A stretch of DNA of 38,443 nucleotides from Paralactobacillus_A sp963926925 (GCA_963926925.1 CAWUZD010000034.1:1-38443), one strand, 5' to 3'; counted from the stretch's first letter, positions 1 through 7,793 are shown. The notes: generated by a model not told the origin, from the sequence alone. Made by a program: numbers and translations.

Positions 1-1
1 T

Positions 2-271
2 GATCATATTCAAGGAACAGATGCAACAATTAATGGTTCTTCATACCAAATTGCTTCTACTGAAGAACTTAATCGAATCTCTAAAAAGATTCGTAACCAA
101 TTAGGATTAAAAGCAAAGCAATTAAACAATGCCGAAACAAGATTAAATGCACTTAATACTGATTACTTTGAAAATCCAAGTCTATATGCATATGACACTT
201 ATGGTTACGATAATACATATTATTCATATACTAATTACAGTAGTACTGGTAATAATACTAATACCCAATAA
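2..271 (+). CDS. C-terminal end of an unidentified protein (partial)
   Basis: An open frame runs from the window edge to a double stop (TAA TAA at 269-274), giving the last 89 residues of a plus-strand gene. The visible part has a hydrophilic, probably helical stretch rich in Lys, Asn and Leu (about residues 22-50), then a low-complexity tail of about 35 residues dominated by Tyr, Asn, Thr and Ser. A strong hairpin terminator follows at once. I do not recognise the family. Tyr/Asn/Thr-rich tails occur in some surface-exposed or secreted proteins of lactic acid bacteria, but no anchor motif or membrane segment is visible. It converges on the ribosomal operon, so it is a separate transcription unit. 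The frame is well supported; the function is unknown. Confidence 0.7.
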   Translation, partial: DHIQGTDATINGSSYQIASTEELNRISKKIRNQLGLKAKQLNNAETRLNALNTDYFENPSLYAYDTYGYDNTYYSYTNYSSTGNNTNTQ

Positions 272-274
272 TAA

Positions 275-311
275 AAAAAACGTCATGTATTAATAATACA
301 TGACGTTTTTT
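275..311. terminator. Bidirectional rho-independent terminator
   Basis: A perfect 12-bp stem (280-291 with 295-306, loop AAT) is flanked by an A-run on the left and a T-run on the right, so it can stop transcription from both sides. It lies 4 bases after the plus-strand gene and about 165 bases beyond rplQ, and is the only obvious stop signal for the S10-spc-alpha operon. Confidence 0.88.
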
Positions 312-475
312 ATGTATAAATAAATCATCAAAAAAATCATTTAATGATGATAGATATAATTACTTATATCTAGAGAACTAGACTCGGAATATCTCGCCCA
401 ACATCATAGCGTTCCTCAACTCATCGATTAAATGACTTAAATGAGATATTTAATTGTCATTGATAAAATCTTAAA
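312..475. other. Intergenic 3' region of the ribosomal operon with small inverted repeats
   Basis: This 164-base gap between rplQ and the terminator has no credible ORF. It contains a perfect 9-bp inverted repeat (351-359 with 364-372) and, at about 373-435, a patch less AT-rich than its surroundings. On the minus strand it would be the 3' UTR of the ribosomal operon. I cannot assign a known RNA family to it. Confidence 0.35.
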
Positions 476-859
476 TTAGACTAATTCAAGAATTACCATT
501 GGTGCACCGTCACCACGACGAGGTGCTGTCTTTAAGATACGTGTGTAACCACCTTGCCGATCTTTGTAACGTGGTGCAATATCGCTAAATAATTTTTGTA
601 AAGCTGATTTACTGATAAATACATTGTCTTCTTTTTCAGTAATATCAGCAGTTTCATTATAAATGAATGATGCAGCTTGACGACGTGCGTGTAAATCACC
701 ACGTTTACCAAGTGTAATCATTTTTTCTACTGTTGAACGAACTTCTTTAGCACGTGCTTCAGTAGTAACAATCTTTTCATTAATGATAAAATCTGTTGTT
801 AAGTTACGTAGCATTGCTTTACGGTGTGCACTTGCACGTCCTAATTTACGGTAACCCAT
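476..859 (-). CDS. rplQ: 50S ribosomal protein L17
   Basis: L17 is a large-subunit protein needed for early 50S assembly. The 127-residue product starts with the family signature MGYRKLGR followed by HRKAMLRNL, and its length is typical of Firmicutes. It is the last gene of the long S10-spc-alpha operon, 30 bases after rpoA, with a good Shine-Dalgarno sequence (GGAGG) before the ATG. In many Lactobacillales the energy-coupling factor genes, truA, rplM and rpsI follow rplQ. Here they do not: a 164-base gap, a terminator and a convergent gene follow. Expression should track the rest of the operon. Confidence 0.97.
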   Translation of the reverse strand: MGYRKLGRASAHRKAMLRNLTTDFIINEKIVTTEARAKEVRSTVEKMITLGKRGDLHARRQAASFIYNETADITEKEDNVFISKSALQKLFSDIAPRYKDRQGGYTRILKTAPRRGDGAPMVILELV

Positions 860-889
860 GAGATAGCCTCCTTTATTTTAATTTACTTA

Positions 890-1828
890 CTAGTCTTCCT
901 TACGTAAGGATAAGCCGAGAGCAGCGAGCTTTGATTTAACTTCTTCTAATGATTTCCGTCCTAAGTTACGAACTTTCATCATATCTGCTTCAGTCTTATT
1001 AGTTAATTCTTGAACAGTATTGATACCAGCACGCTTCAAACAATTATATGAACGTACAGATAAATCTAACTCTTCAATTGACATTTCGAGCATTTTTTCT
1101 TTATGAGTTTCTTCTTTTTCAACCATTACTTCGGCATTTTTAGCTTCATCGCTCAAGTTGACGAAGATAGACAAATGTTCAGTTAAGATCTTAGCAGCTA
1201 AACTAATTGCTTCTCGCGGACTAATTGAACCATTGGTCCAAACATCTAAGGTTAACTTATCAAAGTCATTGCGGCGACCAACACGAGTACTTTCAACTTG
1301 GTAATTTACACGACTAATTGGGGTATAAATTGAGTCGATAGGTAACACGCCAATAGGCATATCTTCCTTTTTGTTTTGATCTGCAGATACATAACCGCGA
1401 CCTTTATTAGCAGTCATTTGTAAATGGAAATGACCACCTTCTGCAACTGTACAAATGTATTGTTCTGGATTAAGAATTTCTACATCTGCATCTGCTTTAA
1501 TATCAGCAGCTGTTACTGTTGCAGGACCTTTTACGTCAATTTCTAATGATTTATCTTCATCACTGTGTAACTTCAAAGTTAACTTTTTAATATTCAAAAT
1601 AATTTGAGTTACATCTTCTAAAACTCCATCTACAGTGGAGAATTCATGCAAAACACCATCAATTTGAATACTTGTTACTGCTGCACCTGGCAAAGAAGAT
1701 AATAAAATACGACGTAAAGAGTTGCCAAGTGTTGTACCGTAACCACGTTCTAATGGTTCTACGACAAATTTACCGTAGTTGGTGCTTTCATCAACTTTTG
1801 TAATGTTTGGCTTTTCAAATTCAATCAT
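890..1828 (-). CDS. rpoA: DNA-directed RNA polymerase subunit alpha
   Basis: The alpha subunit forms the dimer that nucleates RNA polymerase assembly and contacts activators and UP elements through its C-terminal domain. The 312-residue product has the N-terminal assembly domain (about 1-230, with the conserved LRRILLSSLPG segment near residue 38), an acidic linker, and the C-terminal helix-hairpin-helix domain (about 245-312, with NCLKRAGI and RNLGRKSLEEV). Length is normal. It lies between rpsK and rplQ as usual in Firmicutes. The 77-base gap after rpsK is longer than most in this operon and contains a small hairpin. A purine-rich Shine-Dalgarno sequence (AAAGGGG) stands about 12 bases before the ATG. 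Confidence 0.98.
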   Translation of the reverse strand: MIEFEKPNITKVDESTNYGKFVVEPLERGYGTTLGNSLRRILLSSLPGAAVTSIQIDGVLHEFSTVDGVLEDVTQIILNIKKLTLKLHSDEDKSLEIDVKGPATVTAADIKADADVEILNPEQYICTVAEGGHFHLQMTANKGRGYVSADQNKKEDMPIGVLPIDSIYTPISRVNYQVESTRVGRRNDFDKLTLDVWTNGSISPREAISLAAKILTEHLSIFVNLSDEAKNAEVMVEKEETHKEKMLEMSIEELDLSVRSYNCLKRAGINTVQELTNKTEADMMKVRNLGRKSLEEVKSKLAALGLSLRKED

Positions 1829-1857
1829 TCTTAGCTTTTACCCCTTTCAAAACGAGA

Positions 1858-1883
1858 GTGAAATTTGTGTGCTTCTATTTCAC
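1858..1883 (-). other. Small hairpin in the rpsK-rpoA intergenic region
   Basis: Inverted repeat GTGAAAT / ATTTCAC (1858-1864 with 1877-1883) with a 12-base loop lies in the 77-base gap between rpsK and rpoA. There is no T-run after it on the minus strand, so it is not a normal terminator. It could be an mRNA processing or stability element, or chance in AT-rich DNA. Confidence 0.3.
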
Positions 1884-1905
1884 ATTATATGAAAAAACAC
1901 TCAAA

Positions 1906-2295
1906 TTAGACACGACGACGCTTTGGAGGACGAGAACCGTTATGAGGTACTGGAGTAACATCACGAATAGCTGTGATTTCAAGACCAGTTGCTTGAAGTG
2001 AACGAATAGCTGCTTCACGACCAGCGCCAGGTCCTTTAACTGCTACTTCAACAGTCTTCATACCATGTTCCATTGATTCCTTAGCTGCAGCTTCAGCTGC
2101 CATTTGTGCAGCAAATGGTGTAGATTTACGACTACCTTTAAAACCTAATGCACCAGCTGATGACCATGCAACAGCGTTACCGCGTGGGTCAGTAATCATT
2201 ACTAACGTATTATTAAATGTTGAATGAATATGTGCTACACCAGATTCAACATTTTTCTTTGCACGACGTTTTCTTGATGTTTTTCTTTGTGCCAT
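1906..2295 (-). CDS. rpsK: 30S ribosomal protein S11
   Basis: S11 lies on the platform of the small subunit and helps shape the mRNA exit region. The 129-residue product has a basic N-terminus (RKTSRKRRAKKN), the conserved HIHSTFNNT motif near residue 22, and the classical C-terminal VTPVPHNGSRPPKRRRV. Length and ends are typical. It follows rpsM by 28 bases and precedes rpoA, the standard alpha-operon order. In-frame alternative starts are not needed because the ATG has a GGGAGGT ribosome binding site. Confidence 0.98.
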   Translation of the reverse strand: MAQRKTSRKRRAKKNVESGVAHIHSTFNNTLVMITDPRGNAVAWSSAGALGFKGSRKSTPFAAQMAAEAAAKESMEHGMKTVEVAVKGPGAGREAAIRSLQATGLEITAIRDVTPVPHNGSRPPKRRRV

Positions 2296-2323
2296 TGATT
2301 AATTGACCTCCCTTGCTCTAAAA

Positions 2324-2689
2324 TTACTTCTTCTTACCCGCAATAGTAACTTTCTTACCTTTGCGAGTACGAGCATTATTCTTTGTATTTTGTCCCCGAA
2401 CTGGTAAACCACGACGGTGACGCATACCACGATAAGAACCAATTTCTTGTAATCGTTTGATATTCATACTTACTTCACGACGAAGATCACCTTCTACAGG
2501 AATCTTATCTACTTCTGCACGAATCTTATCTTCTTGATCTGGTGTAAGATCTTCTTCACGAATATCTTCTGATACACCAGCATTCTTTAAAATCTTTTTA
2601 GCAGTGGTATTGCCGATACCATAAATGTATGTTAAAGCAATAACAATGCGTTTGCCACGAGGCAAGTCAACACCCGCGATACGAGCCAT
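2324..2689 (-). CDS. rpsM: 30S ribosomal protein S13
   Basis: S13 sits in the head of the small subunit, contacts the P-site tRNA and forms the bridge with L5. The 121-residue product begins MARIAGVDLPRGKR and carries the helix-two-turn-helix domain (TYIYGIGNTTAKKIL, about residues 21-35), then the GSYRGMRHRRGLPVRGQ motif and a basic Lys-rich tail that reaches the tRNA. Length is typical. It lies 17 bases after rpmJ and 28 before rpsK, so it is co-transcribed with them. Confidence 0.98.
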   Translation of the reverse strand: MARIAGVDLPRGKRIVIALTYIYGIGNTTAKKILKNAGVSEDIREEDLTPDQEDKIRAEVDKIPVEGDLRREVSMNIKRLQEIGSYRGMRHRRGLPVRGQNTKNNARTRKGKKVTIAGKKK

Positions 2690-2706
2690 AATTACACACC
2701 TCCTAA

Positions 2707-2823
2707 TTATCCTTGACGTTGTTTATGCTTAGGGTTCGCAGAGCAAATAACCATTACGCGACCCTTACGCTTAATAATCTTGCAGTGTTCGCACATTGGA
2801 CGAACTGATGGTCTAACCTTCAT
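2707..2823 (-). CDS. rpmJ: 50S ribosomal protein L36 (zinc-binding form)
   Basis: This 38-residue protein is the smallest ribosomal protein in the window. It starts MKVRPSVRPMCEHC, and Cys11, Cys14, Cys27 and His33 form the zinc-ribbon ligands of the C+ form of L36. It binds 23S rRNA in the large subunit. It lies between infA and rpsM, its usual place in Firmicutes, with a GAGGC Shine-Dalgarno sequence and 18- and 17-base spacers. In zinc starvation many Firmicutes replace C+ proteins with zinc-free paralogues; none is visible here. Confidence 0.96.
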   Translation of the reverse strand: MKVRPSVRPMCEHCKIIKRKGRVMVICSANPKHKQRQG

Positions 2824-2841
2824 AATTAGCCTCCTTCATGA

Positions 2842-3060
2842 CTATTTAAAGCGGTACGTAATACGTCCCTTTGTTAAATCATATGGGGACAATTCAACAG
2901 TGACACGGTCACCAGGTAAAATGCGGATATAATGCATACGGATCTTACCTGAAACATGTGCCAAAATTGTTGCGCCATTTTCTAATTCTACTTTAAACAT
3001 CGCATTAGGTAATGTATCTACTACGGTGCCTTGAATTTCAATTACATCATCTTTGGCCAA
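2842..3060 (-). CDS. infA: Translation initiation factor IF-1
   Basis: IF-1 occupies the ribosomal A site during initiation and assists IF-2 and IF-3. The 72-residue product is one OB-fold S1-like domain (MAKDDVIEIQG..., LAHVSGKIRMHYIRILPGD, ending ITYRFK), the standard family length. The start is a TTG at 3058-3060, placed by an AGGAGG Shine-Dalgarno sequence 8 bases upstream; no ATG is available. A 146-base gap separates it from adk. That gap holds a promoter-like sequence and a terminator-like hairpin, so infA and the alpha-operon genes behind it may be controlled partly apart from the upstream operon. Confidence 0.97.
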   Translation of the reverse strand: MAKDDVIEIQGTVVDTLPNAMFKVELENGATILAHVSGKIRMHYIRILPGDRVTVELSPYDLTKGRITYRFK

Positions 3061-3097
3061 ACAATTTTCCTCCTGATTTTACCTTAATACAATATAC

Positions 3098-3123
3098 AAA
3101 AAGGGAGAGTAAACTACTCACCC
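3098..3123 (-). terminator. Terminator-like hairpin in the infA leader
   Basis: On the minus strand GGGTGAGTA (3123-3115) pairs with TACTCTCCC (3111-3103) over a three-base loop, with one T-T mismatch, followed by five Ts (3102-3098). It lies downstream of a promoter-like sequence and upstream of infA. It could end transcription from adk or attenuate the internal infA transcript. Confidence 0.6.
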
Positions 3124-3144
3124 AAGTATTAACCATACTATAAA

Positions 3145-3172
3145 ATTATAGCATAGTTTAAATCAATTGCAA
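3145..3172 (-). promoter_or_regulatory. Candidate internal promoter for infA-rpmJ-rpsM-rpsK-rpoA-rplQ
   Basis: The minus strand carries TTGCAA (3172-3167), a 16-base spacer and a perfect TATAAT (3150-3145). The predicted start near 3138 would place the terminator-like hairpin at 3103-3123 about 15 bases into the leader. The position inside a 146-base gap, in an operon otherwise packed to tens of bases, supports a real promoter. Confidence 0.6.
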
Positions 3173-3206
3173 CGGTAAAACCGCATATTGATTGACATTA
3201 ATAAAT

Positions 3207-3863
3207 TTATTTTGAAACTTTTTGTAAAATTTCATCAACTGACGCAAATATTTCATCAATCGGACGATCACCGTCGATTGTGTACAATAAATTACGCTTT
3301 TTATAAAAATCAATTAATGGTGTATTCATTTTGATATTTACTTCTAAACGTTTCTTTACTGTTTCAGGTTTATCATCTTCACGTTGATAGAATTCATGAC
3401 TACCGCAATAATCACAAACTCCAGGAACTTTAGTTGGATGATACAACTTATGATAAGTGGCACCGCACTTAGCACAAATATAACGACCTGATAAACGTTC
3501 AATTAAAACCTTAGGATCAACTTCAAGATAAATTACACCATCAATAGGTTTATCTAAATCACTAGTAATTTTTTCCAATGCTTCAGCTTGAGCAATTGTC
3601 CGTGGAAAACCATCGAGTAAGTAACCATTATTAGTATCTGGTAATGCTAAACGATCACTAACAATTCCTTCAGTTACATCATCAGGAACTAATTCACCCT
3701 TATCCATATAAGACTTAGCTTCTAATCCAAGCTTAGTTCCTTCTGCAATTGCAGCTCGAAACATATCTCCTGTTGAAATGTGAGGAATATGATACTTTTC
3801 AACAATTTTTTCAGCTTGAGTACCTTTACCAGCCCCAGGCAATCCCATTAAAATGATATTCAA
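3207..3863 (-). CDS. adk: Adenylate kinase (zinc-lid type)
   Basis: Adenylate kinase converts ATP and AMP to two ADP in the cytosol. The 218-residue product has the P-loop GLPGAGKGT (7-15), the AMP-binding segment with DGFPRT (about 84-89), and a long-form lid with four cysteines (Cys130, Cys133, Cys150, Cys153) forming a structural zinc site, as in many Gram-positive bacteria. The start is TTG at 3863, fixed by GGAGG upstream. It follows secY by 15 bases, the common secY-adk order. The methionine aminopeptidase gene often found next to adk is absent, and a 146-base gap leads to infA. Confidence 0.98.
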   Translation of the reverse strand: MNIILMGLPGAGKGTQAEKIVEKYHIPHISTGDMFRAAIAEGTKLGLEAKSYMDKGELVPDDVTEGIVSDRLALPDTNNGYLLDGFPRTIAQAEALEKITSDLDKPIDGVIYLEVDPKVLIERLSGRYICAKCGATYHKLYHPTKVPGVCDYCGSHEFYQREDDKPETVKKRLEVNIKMNTPLIDFYKKRNLLYTIDGDRPIDEIFASVDEILQKVSK

Positions 3864-3878
3864 AGTACTAACCTCCTT

Positions 3879-5177
3879 CTACTTGCGAATAAAACCAATA
3901 TATTCGCGTTTCATAAGTAACCCTTCAATTTGTCGAATTGTTTCTAATGCAACTCCAACTACAATTAATAAACTTGTACCACCTAAACCAATTGATTGAG
4001 GTAATCCAAAAATATTAGTTGCTAATTGTGGTAACAATGCAATAATTCCTAAGAATAATGCACCAACCGTTGATAACCGCATTAAAATACTTGATAAATA
4101 CTTTTCAGTTTCCTTACCTGGCCAAACACTAGGAATATAACTTCCTTGTTTAGTCAAGTTTTCAGCAACCTTTTCAGGATTTACTTGTACAAAAGCATAG
4201 AAGAATGTAAATAATACAATCAAAATAGTGTACAAAATAGCACCTGGTGTTGATTGCATATTAAAAATAGTTGACAACACTTGATACCATTCATCATTTG
4301 CATGATTTTGTGCAAAAATGGTTAAAATTGTTTGTGGTGTAATAATGAAAGAACTAGCAAAGATAACTGGAATAACACCAGCTACATTTACTTTTAATGG
4401 TAAGTAACTGCTGTCACCAGCACTTGTCACTCGCCGTGTGTATTGAATAGGAATCTTACGATTAGCTTGTTGTACAAAAGTTACAAAAGTTGTAACTAAT
4501 AATACTAAAACTAGTAATATTCCTAAAAATACTACACCCTTCCACATTTCACCTTTAGCTGCATTTTCAATGTTTTCACGATATAATTGGTAAACTCCAC
4601 TTGGAAAACGAGCAATAATTCCGGCAAAGATAATAATGGATACACCATTACCAATACCTTTGTCAGTAATTTGTTCACCCATCCAAGTTAACAACATTGT
4701 GCCACCGGTTAAAATTACTCCTAAGGTAAGATAAGTAGAAACACTTGGATTCTTAATTAAGCCCATTTGACTTAAGTAGTTAAATCCAGCGGTAATCCCT
4801 ATTGATTGTACAAAAGCTAAGATCACTGTCAAATATCTTGTCCATTGATTTAACTTTCTTCTACCATATTCACCTTGTTTACTCCATTCAACAAAACGTG
4901 GCACAATGTCCATTTGTAACAATTGCACCACGATTTGAGCAGTGATGAATGGTGAAACACCCATCGCAAAAATGGAGTAATTAGATAAACCACCACCACT
5001 TACAGTATCTAAAATAGAAATTAATCCAGTTGACGCTGCTTTAGAAAGAGCTGCTGCATTAACTCCTGGTACTGTAATTTGTGCACCTAACCGATATACA
5101 ATTAAAACGCCTAAAGTAAAGAGGATCTTTTTACGAACCTCTTTATCTTTAAATGCGTTTTTTAATGTTGTGAGCAT
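3879..5177 (-). CDS. secY: Protein translocase subunit SecY
   Basis: SecY is the channel subunit of the SecYEG translocon in the cytoplasmic membrane and handles most exported and membrane proteins. The 432-residue product has about ten hydrophobic segments, the first after a basic N-terminus (residues about 17-35), the plug-region motif near residues 60-72 (SGGGLSNYSIFAMGVSPFI), and the cytosolic loop with YTRRVT near residue 245 that contacts SecA and ribosomes. Its ATG overlaps the rplO stop codon by one base (TAATG), so the two are translationally coupled. This is the usual position in the spc operon. Confidence 0.98.
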   Translation of the reverse strand: MLTTLKNAFKDKEVRKKILFTLGVLIVYRLGAQITVPGVNAAALSKAASTGLISILDTVSGGGLSNYSIFAMGVSPFITAQIVVQLLQMDIVPRFVEWSKQGEYGRRKLNQWTRYLTVILAFVQSIGITAGFNYLSQMGLIKNPSVSTYLTLGVILTGGTMLLTWMGEQITDKGIGNGVSIIIFAGIIARFPSGVYQLYRENIENAAKGEMWKGVVFLGILLVLVLLVTTFVTFVQQANRKIPIQYTRRVTSAGDSSYLPLKVNVAGVIPVIFASSFIITPQTILTIFAQNHANDEWYQVLSTIFNMQSTPGAILYTILIVLFTFFYAFVQVNPEKVAENLTKQGSYIPSVWPGKETEKYLSSILMRLSTVGALFLGIIALLPQLATNIFGLPQSIGLGGTSLLIVVGVALETIRQIEGLLMKREYIGFIRK

Positions 5178-5617
5178 TACATCACCTCAATTGAACCGCC
5201 AGCAGCTTCAACAGCTTTCTTAGCTGCTTCAGAAGCTTTATTAACTTTAATAGTTAACTTCTTGTTCAATTCACCATTAGCTAACAACTTAACACCGGAT
5301 AATTCTTTCTTAATTACACCAGCATCTAACAATACTTTAGCAGTAATTTCTGCACCATCATCAAAACGGTTTAAGTCAGATAAGTTAACAATAGCGTATT
5401 CTTTACGATTAACATTCTTAAAGCCACGTTTTGGAACACGACGGAATAATGGCATTTGGCCACCTTCGAAACCAAGACGAGTCTTACCACCTTGACGTGC
5501 TAATTGACCTTTTGTACCTTTGCCAGCTGTTTTACCATAGCCAGATGAAGTACCACGACCTACACGTTTACGAGCATGACGTGAACCTTCACTAGGTTGT
5601 AATTCATTCAACTTCAT
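5177..5617 (-). CDS. rplO: 50S ribosomal protein L15
   Basis: L15 is a late-assembly large-subunit protein with a long glycine- and arginine-rich extension into 23S rRNA. I place the start at the ATG at 5615-5617 (MKLNELQPSEGSR), which gives 146 residues, the family length. A GTG four codons upstream is in frame but is part of the AGGAGGTG Shine-Dalgarno sequence. The extension (KRVGRGTSSGYGKTAGKGTK) and the globular C-terminal half are intact. The stop overlaps the secY start by one base. It follows rpmD by 42 bases. Confidence 0.97.
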   Translation of the reverse strand: MKLNELQPSEGSRHARKRVGRGTSSGYGKTAGKGTKGQLARQGGKTRLGFEGGQMPLFRRVPKRGFKNVNRKEYAIVNLSDLNRFDDGAEITAKVLLDAGVIKKELSGVKLLANGELNKKLTIKVNKASEAAKKAVEAAGGSIEVM

Positions 5618-5659
5618 TAGGTTAGGCACCTCCTTATTTAATTTTAAAAAACTCTATAA

Positions 5660-5845
5660 TTAGTCATCAATTGCTTCAACTGATACTAAATGTGCAATTT
5701 TAGTAATTGCACCGCGAACAGCTGCATTATCTGGACGAATAACTGAGCTATTTACTCGACCAAGTCCTAATGCTTTAACAACTTTGCGTTGTTCAGGAAT
5801 GCGATGTGCAGCGCTGCGCTTTAAAGTAATCTTTAATTGAGCCAT
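5660..5845 (-). CDS. rpmD: 50S ribosomal protein L30
   Basis: L30 is a small large-subunit protein with a ferredoxin-like fold. The ATG at 5843-5845 gives 61 residues beginning MAQLKITLKRSA. A GTG two codons upstream is in frame but too close to the GGAGG Shine-Dalgarno sequence. The conserved pattern IPEQRKVVKALGLGRVNSSV is clear. Spacing is 12 bases after rpsE and 42 before rplO, as expected for the spc operon. Confidence 0.96.
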   Translation of the reverse strand: MAQLKITLKRSAAHRIPEQRKVVKALGLGRVNSSVIRPDNAAVRGAITKIAHLVSVEAIDD

Positions 5846-5857
5846 AAACACATCCTC

Positions 5858-6358
5858 CTAGTCTTTTAATGATTCAACTGAAACGCCACGAAGTTCAGCA
5901 ACTTGTTCAGCAGTTTTCAATTGAGATAATGCATCAATTGTTGCACGAATCATATTAATTGATGTATTACGACCAAGTGACTTAGCAGTAATATCACCAA
6001 TACCTGCTAATTCCATAACAGAACGAACAGCACCACCAGCAGCAACTCCAGAACCTTCAACAGCTGGCTTTAACATGATTTTACCAGCGCCAAAGTGACC
6101 GATTACTTCGTGTGGAATAGTTGTTCCTACCATAGGAACTTCGATTAAGTTCTTTTTACCATCTTCAACCGCTTTACGGATAGCTTCTGGTACTTCTTGA
6201 GCTTTACCTGTACCAAAACCTACATGGCCGTGTTTATCACCAACAATAACGATGGCTGCAAACCGTAAACGACGACCACCTTTTACAACTTTAGTAACAC
6301 GATTGATTTCAACAACGTTATCTTCTAATTCTAAACGAGATGGATCGATATATGTCAT
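5858..6358 (-). CDS. rpsE: 30S ribosomal protein S5
   Basis: S5 lies at the mRNA entry tunnel, affects translational accuracy and is a site of spectinomycin resistance mutations. The 166-residue product has the N-terminal double-stranded-RNA-binding-like domain (about 10-75, with RVTKVVKGGRRLRFAA, the loop where spectinomycin mutations occur, which looks wild type), then the S5 C-terminal domain with VAAGGAVRSVMELAGI. Length is normal. It lies 22 bases after rplR and 12 before rpmD. Confidence 0.98.
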   Translation of the reverse strand: MTYIDPSRLELEDNVVEINRVTKVVKGGRRLRFAAIVIVGDKHGHVGFGTGKAQEVPEAIRKAVEDGKKNLIEVPMVGTTIPHEVIGHFGAGKIMLKPAVEGSGVAAGGAVRSVMELAGIGDITAKSLGRNTSINMIRATIDALSQLKTAEQVAELRGVSVESLKD

Positions 6359-6380
6359 GAGTGGTTATTCCTCCTTCTTA

Positions 6381-6746
6381 CTAGAATTCTAAGCCATTTT
6401 CGCGGGCAGCTTCAGCCAAAGCTTCCACACGACCATGGTAGAGGTAACCACCACGGTCAAAGACGACAGCTTTAATACCTTTTTCGTTAGCACGTTTTGC
6501 AACTAATGCACCAACTTTTTGAGCTTGTTCTACTTTTGTGCCGCCATCAATTTCTTTATCTAAGGTTGAGGCACTTGCAAGTGTCACACCCGCTACGTCA
6601 TCAATTACTTGAGCGTAGATGTTTTTATTAGAACGAAATACATTTAAACGTGGGCGATCTGCTGTTCCAGAGATCTTACCGCGTACACGTGCATGACGCT
6701 TTTGACGGATTTTGTTTTTATCTGGTTTTGAAATCACAATTTTCAC
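6381..6746 (-). CDS. rplR: 50S ribosomal protein L18
   Basis: L18 binds 5S rRNA together with L5 and L25 and brings it into the central protuberance. The 121-residue product has a basic N-terminus with KRHARVRGKISGT, then PRLNVFRSNKNIYAQVIDD, and the C-terminal AVVFDRGGYLYHGRVEALAEAAR motif near residues 93-115, all family hallmarks. It is 58 bases downstream of rplF, a somewhat long gap in which I see no hairpin or promoter, and 22 bases before rpsE. Confidence 0.98.
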   Translation of the reverse strand: MKIVISKPDKNKIRQKRHARVRGKISGTADRPRLNVFRSNKNIYAQVIDDVAGVTLASASTLDKEIDGGTKVEQAQKVGALVAKRANEKGIKAVVFDRGGYLYHGRVEALAEAARENGLEF

Positions 6747-6804
6747 CTCATAAGAATAAATTCATTGTACTTTTTAACAAATACAACTAATACCTGGCTA
6801 ATTA

Positions 6805-7335
6805 TTATTTACCAGTCTTACCTTCTTTACGACGAACAACTTCATCATGATAACGAATACCTTTACCTTTATAAGGTTCTGGTGGACGAACATCACGAAT
6901 TTCTGCTGCAAATTGGCCAACAAGTTGCTTGTCAATACCACTTACAACGATTTCTGTTGTTCCAGGTACTTTAACTTCAATGCCTTCTGGTGCTTCCATT
7001 TCAACTGGATGAGAGTAACCAACGTTTAATACTAGTTTCTTACCCTTCAATTGTGCACGATAACCAACACCAACAAGATCAAGATGTTTTTCATAACCCT
7101 TAGTTACACCAATAACCATGTTGTTTAAGTTAGCACGCATTGTACCATGAAGTGCTTTGAATGAATCATTTGGACGTGTAAATGTAATTACATTTCCATC
7201 TTCATGCATTTCGATTTCTGGAACAAAATCACGAGTTAATTCACCTTTAGGTCCTTTAACTGTTACAACGTTACCATCGCGCTTAACAGTTACGCCTTCT
7301 GGTAAAGTAATAGGTTTATTACCGATACGACTCAT
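6805..7335 (-). CDS. rplF: 50S ribosomal protein L6
   Basis: L6 lies near the factor-binding site of the large subunit and is required for late 50S assembly. The 176-residue product begins MSRIGNKPITLPEGV and contains the two repeated L6 domains (about 1-80 and 82-176). The signature GYRAQLKGKKLVLNVGYSHPV opens the second, and the C-terminal segment RPPEPYKGKGIRYHDEVVRRKEGKTGK is typical. It follows rpsH by 34 bases. Length and both domains are complete. Confidence 0.98.
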   Translation of the reverse strand: MSRIGNKPITLPEGVTVKRDGNVVTVKGPKGELTRDFVPEIEMHEDGNVITFTRPNDSFKALHGTMRANLNNMVIGVTKGYEKHLDLVGVGYRAQLKGKKLVLNVGYSHPVEMEAPEGIEVKVPGTTEIVVSGIDKQLVGQFAAEIRDVRPPEPYKGKGIRYHDEVVRRKEGKTGK

Positions 7336-7369
7336 GTATTTGCACCTCCTTCTTTAAAAGTTGAAATTA

Positions 7370-7768
7370 TTACCAAACATAAGCAAGCACTTCGCCGCCA
7401 ATATCCTTAGCGCGTGCTTCTTTGTCTGTCATAACACCAGCTGATGTTGAGATAATAGCAATACCTAAGCCATTTAATACCTTAGGTACTTCATCAGCCT
7501 TTACATAACTGCGTAAACCTGGTTTAGAGATACGCTTTAATCCTGAGATAACACGTTCGTTATTCTTACCATACTTTAAGAAAATACGAATCATGCCTTG
7601 CTTATCATCATCAATGCATTCGTAATCACGAATGAAACCTTCACGTTTAAGAATTTCGGAAATAGCTTTCTTCATCTTTGAAGCTGGTACTTCAACAGAT
7701 TCATGGCGAACCATGTTAGCATTCCGAATACGTGTTAAATAATCAGCAATGGGATCAGTTAGAACCAT
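7370..7768 (-). CDS. rpsH: 30S ribosomal protein S8
   Basis: S8 is a primary 16S rRNA-binding protein that organises the central domain. In enterobacteria it represses the spc operon by binding near rplE; that control is not established in Firmicutes. The 132-residue product begins MVLTDPIADYLTRIRNA and ends with the STSAGVMTDKEARAKDIGGEVLAYVW signature (about residues 107-132), indicating an intact rRNA-binding C-terminus. It lies 25 bases after rpsN. Confidence 0.98.
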   Translation of the reverse strand: MVLTDPIADYLTRIRNANMVRHESVEVPASKMKKAISEILKREGFIRDYECIDDDKQGMIRIFLKYGKNNERVISGLKRISKPGLRSYVKADEVPKVLNGLGIAIISTSAGVMTDKEARAKDIGGEVLAYVW

Positions 7769-7793
7769 ATTGATTTAACCTCCTTTGACAATT

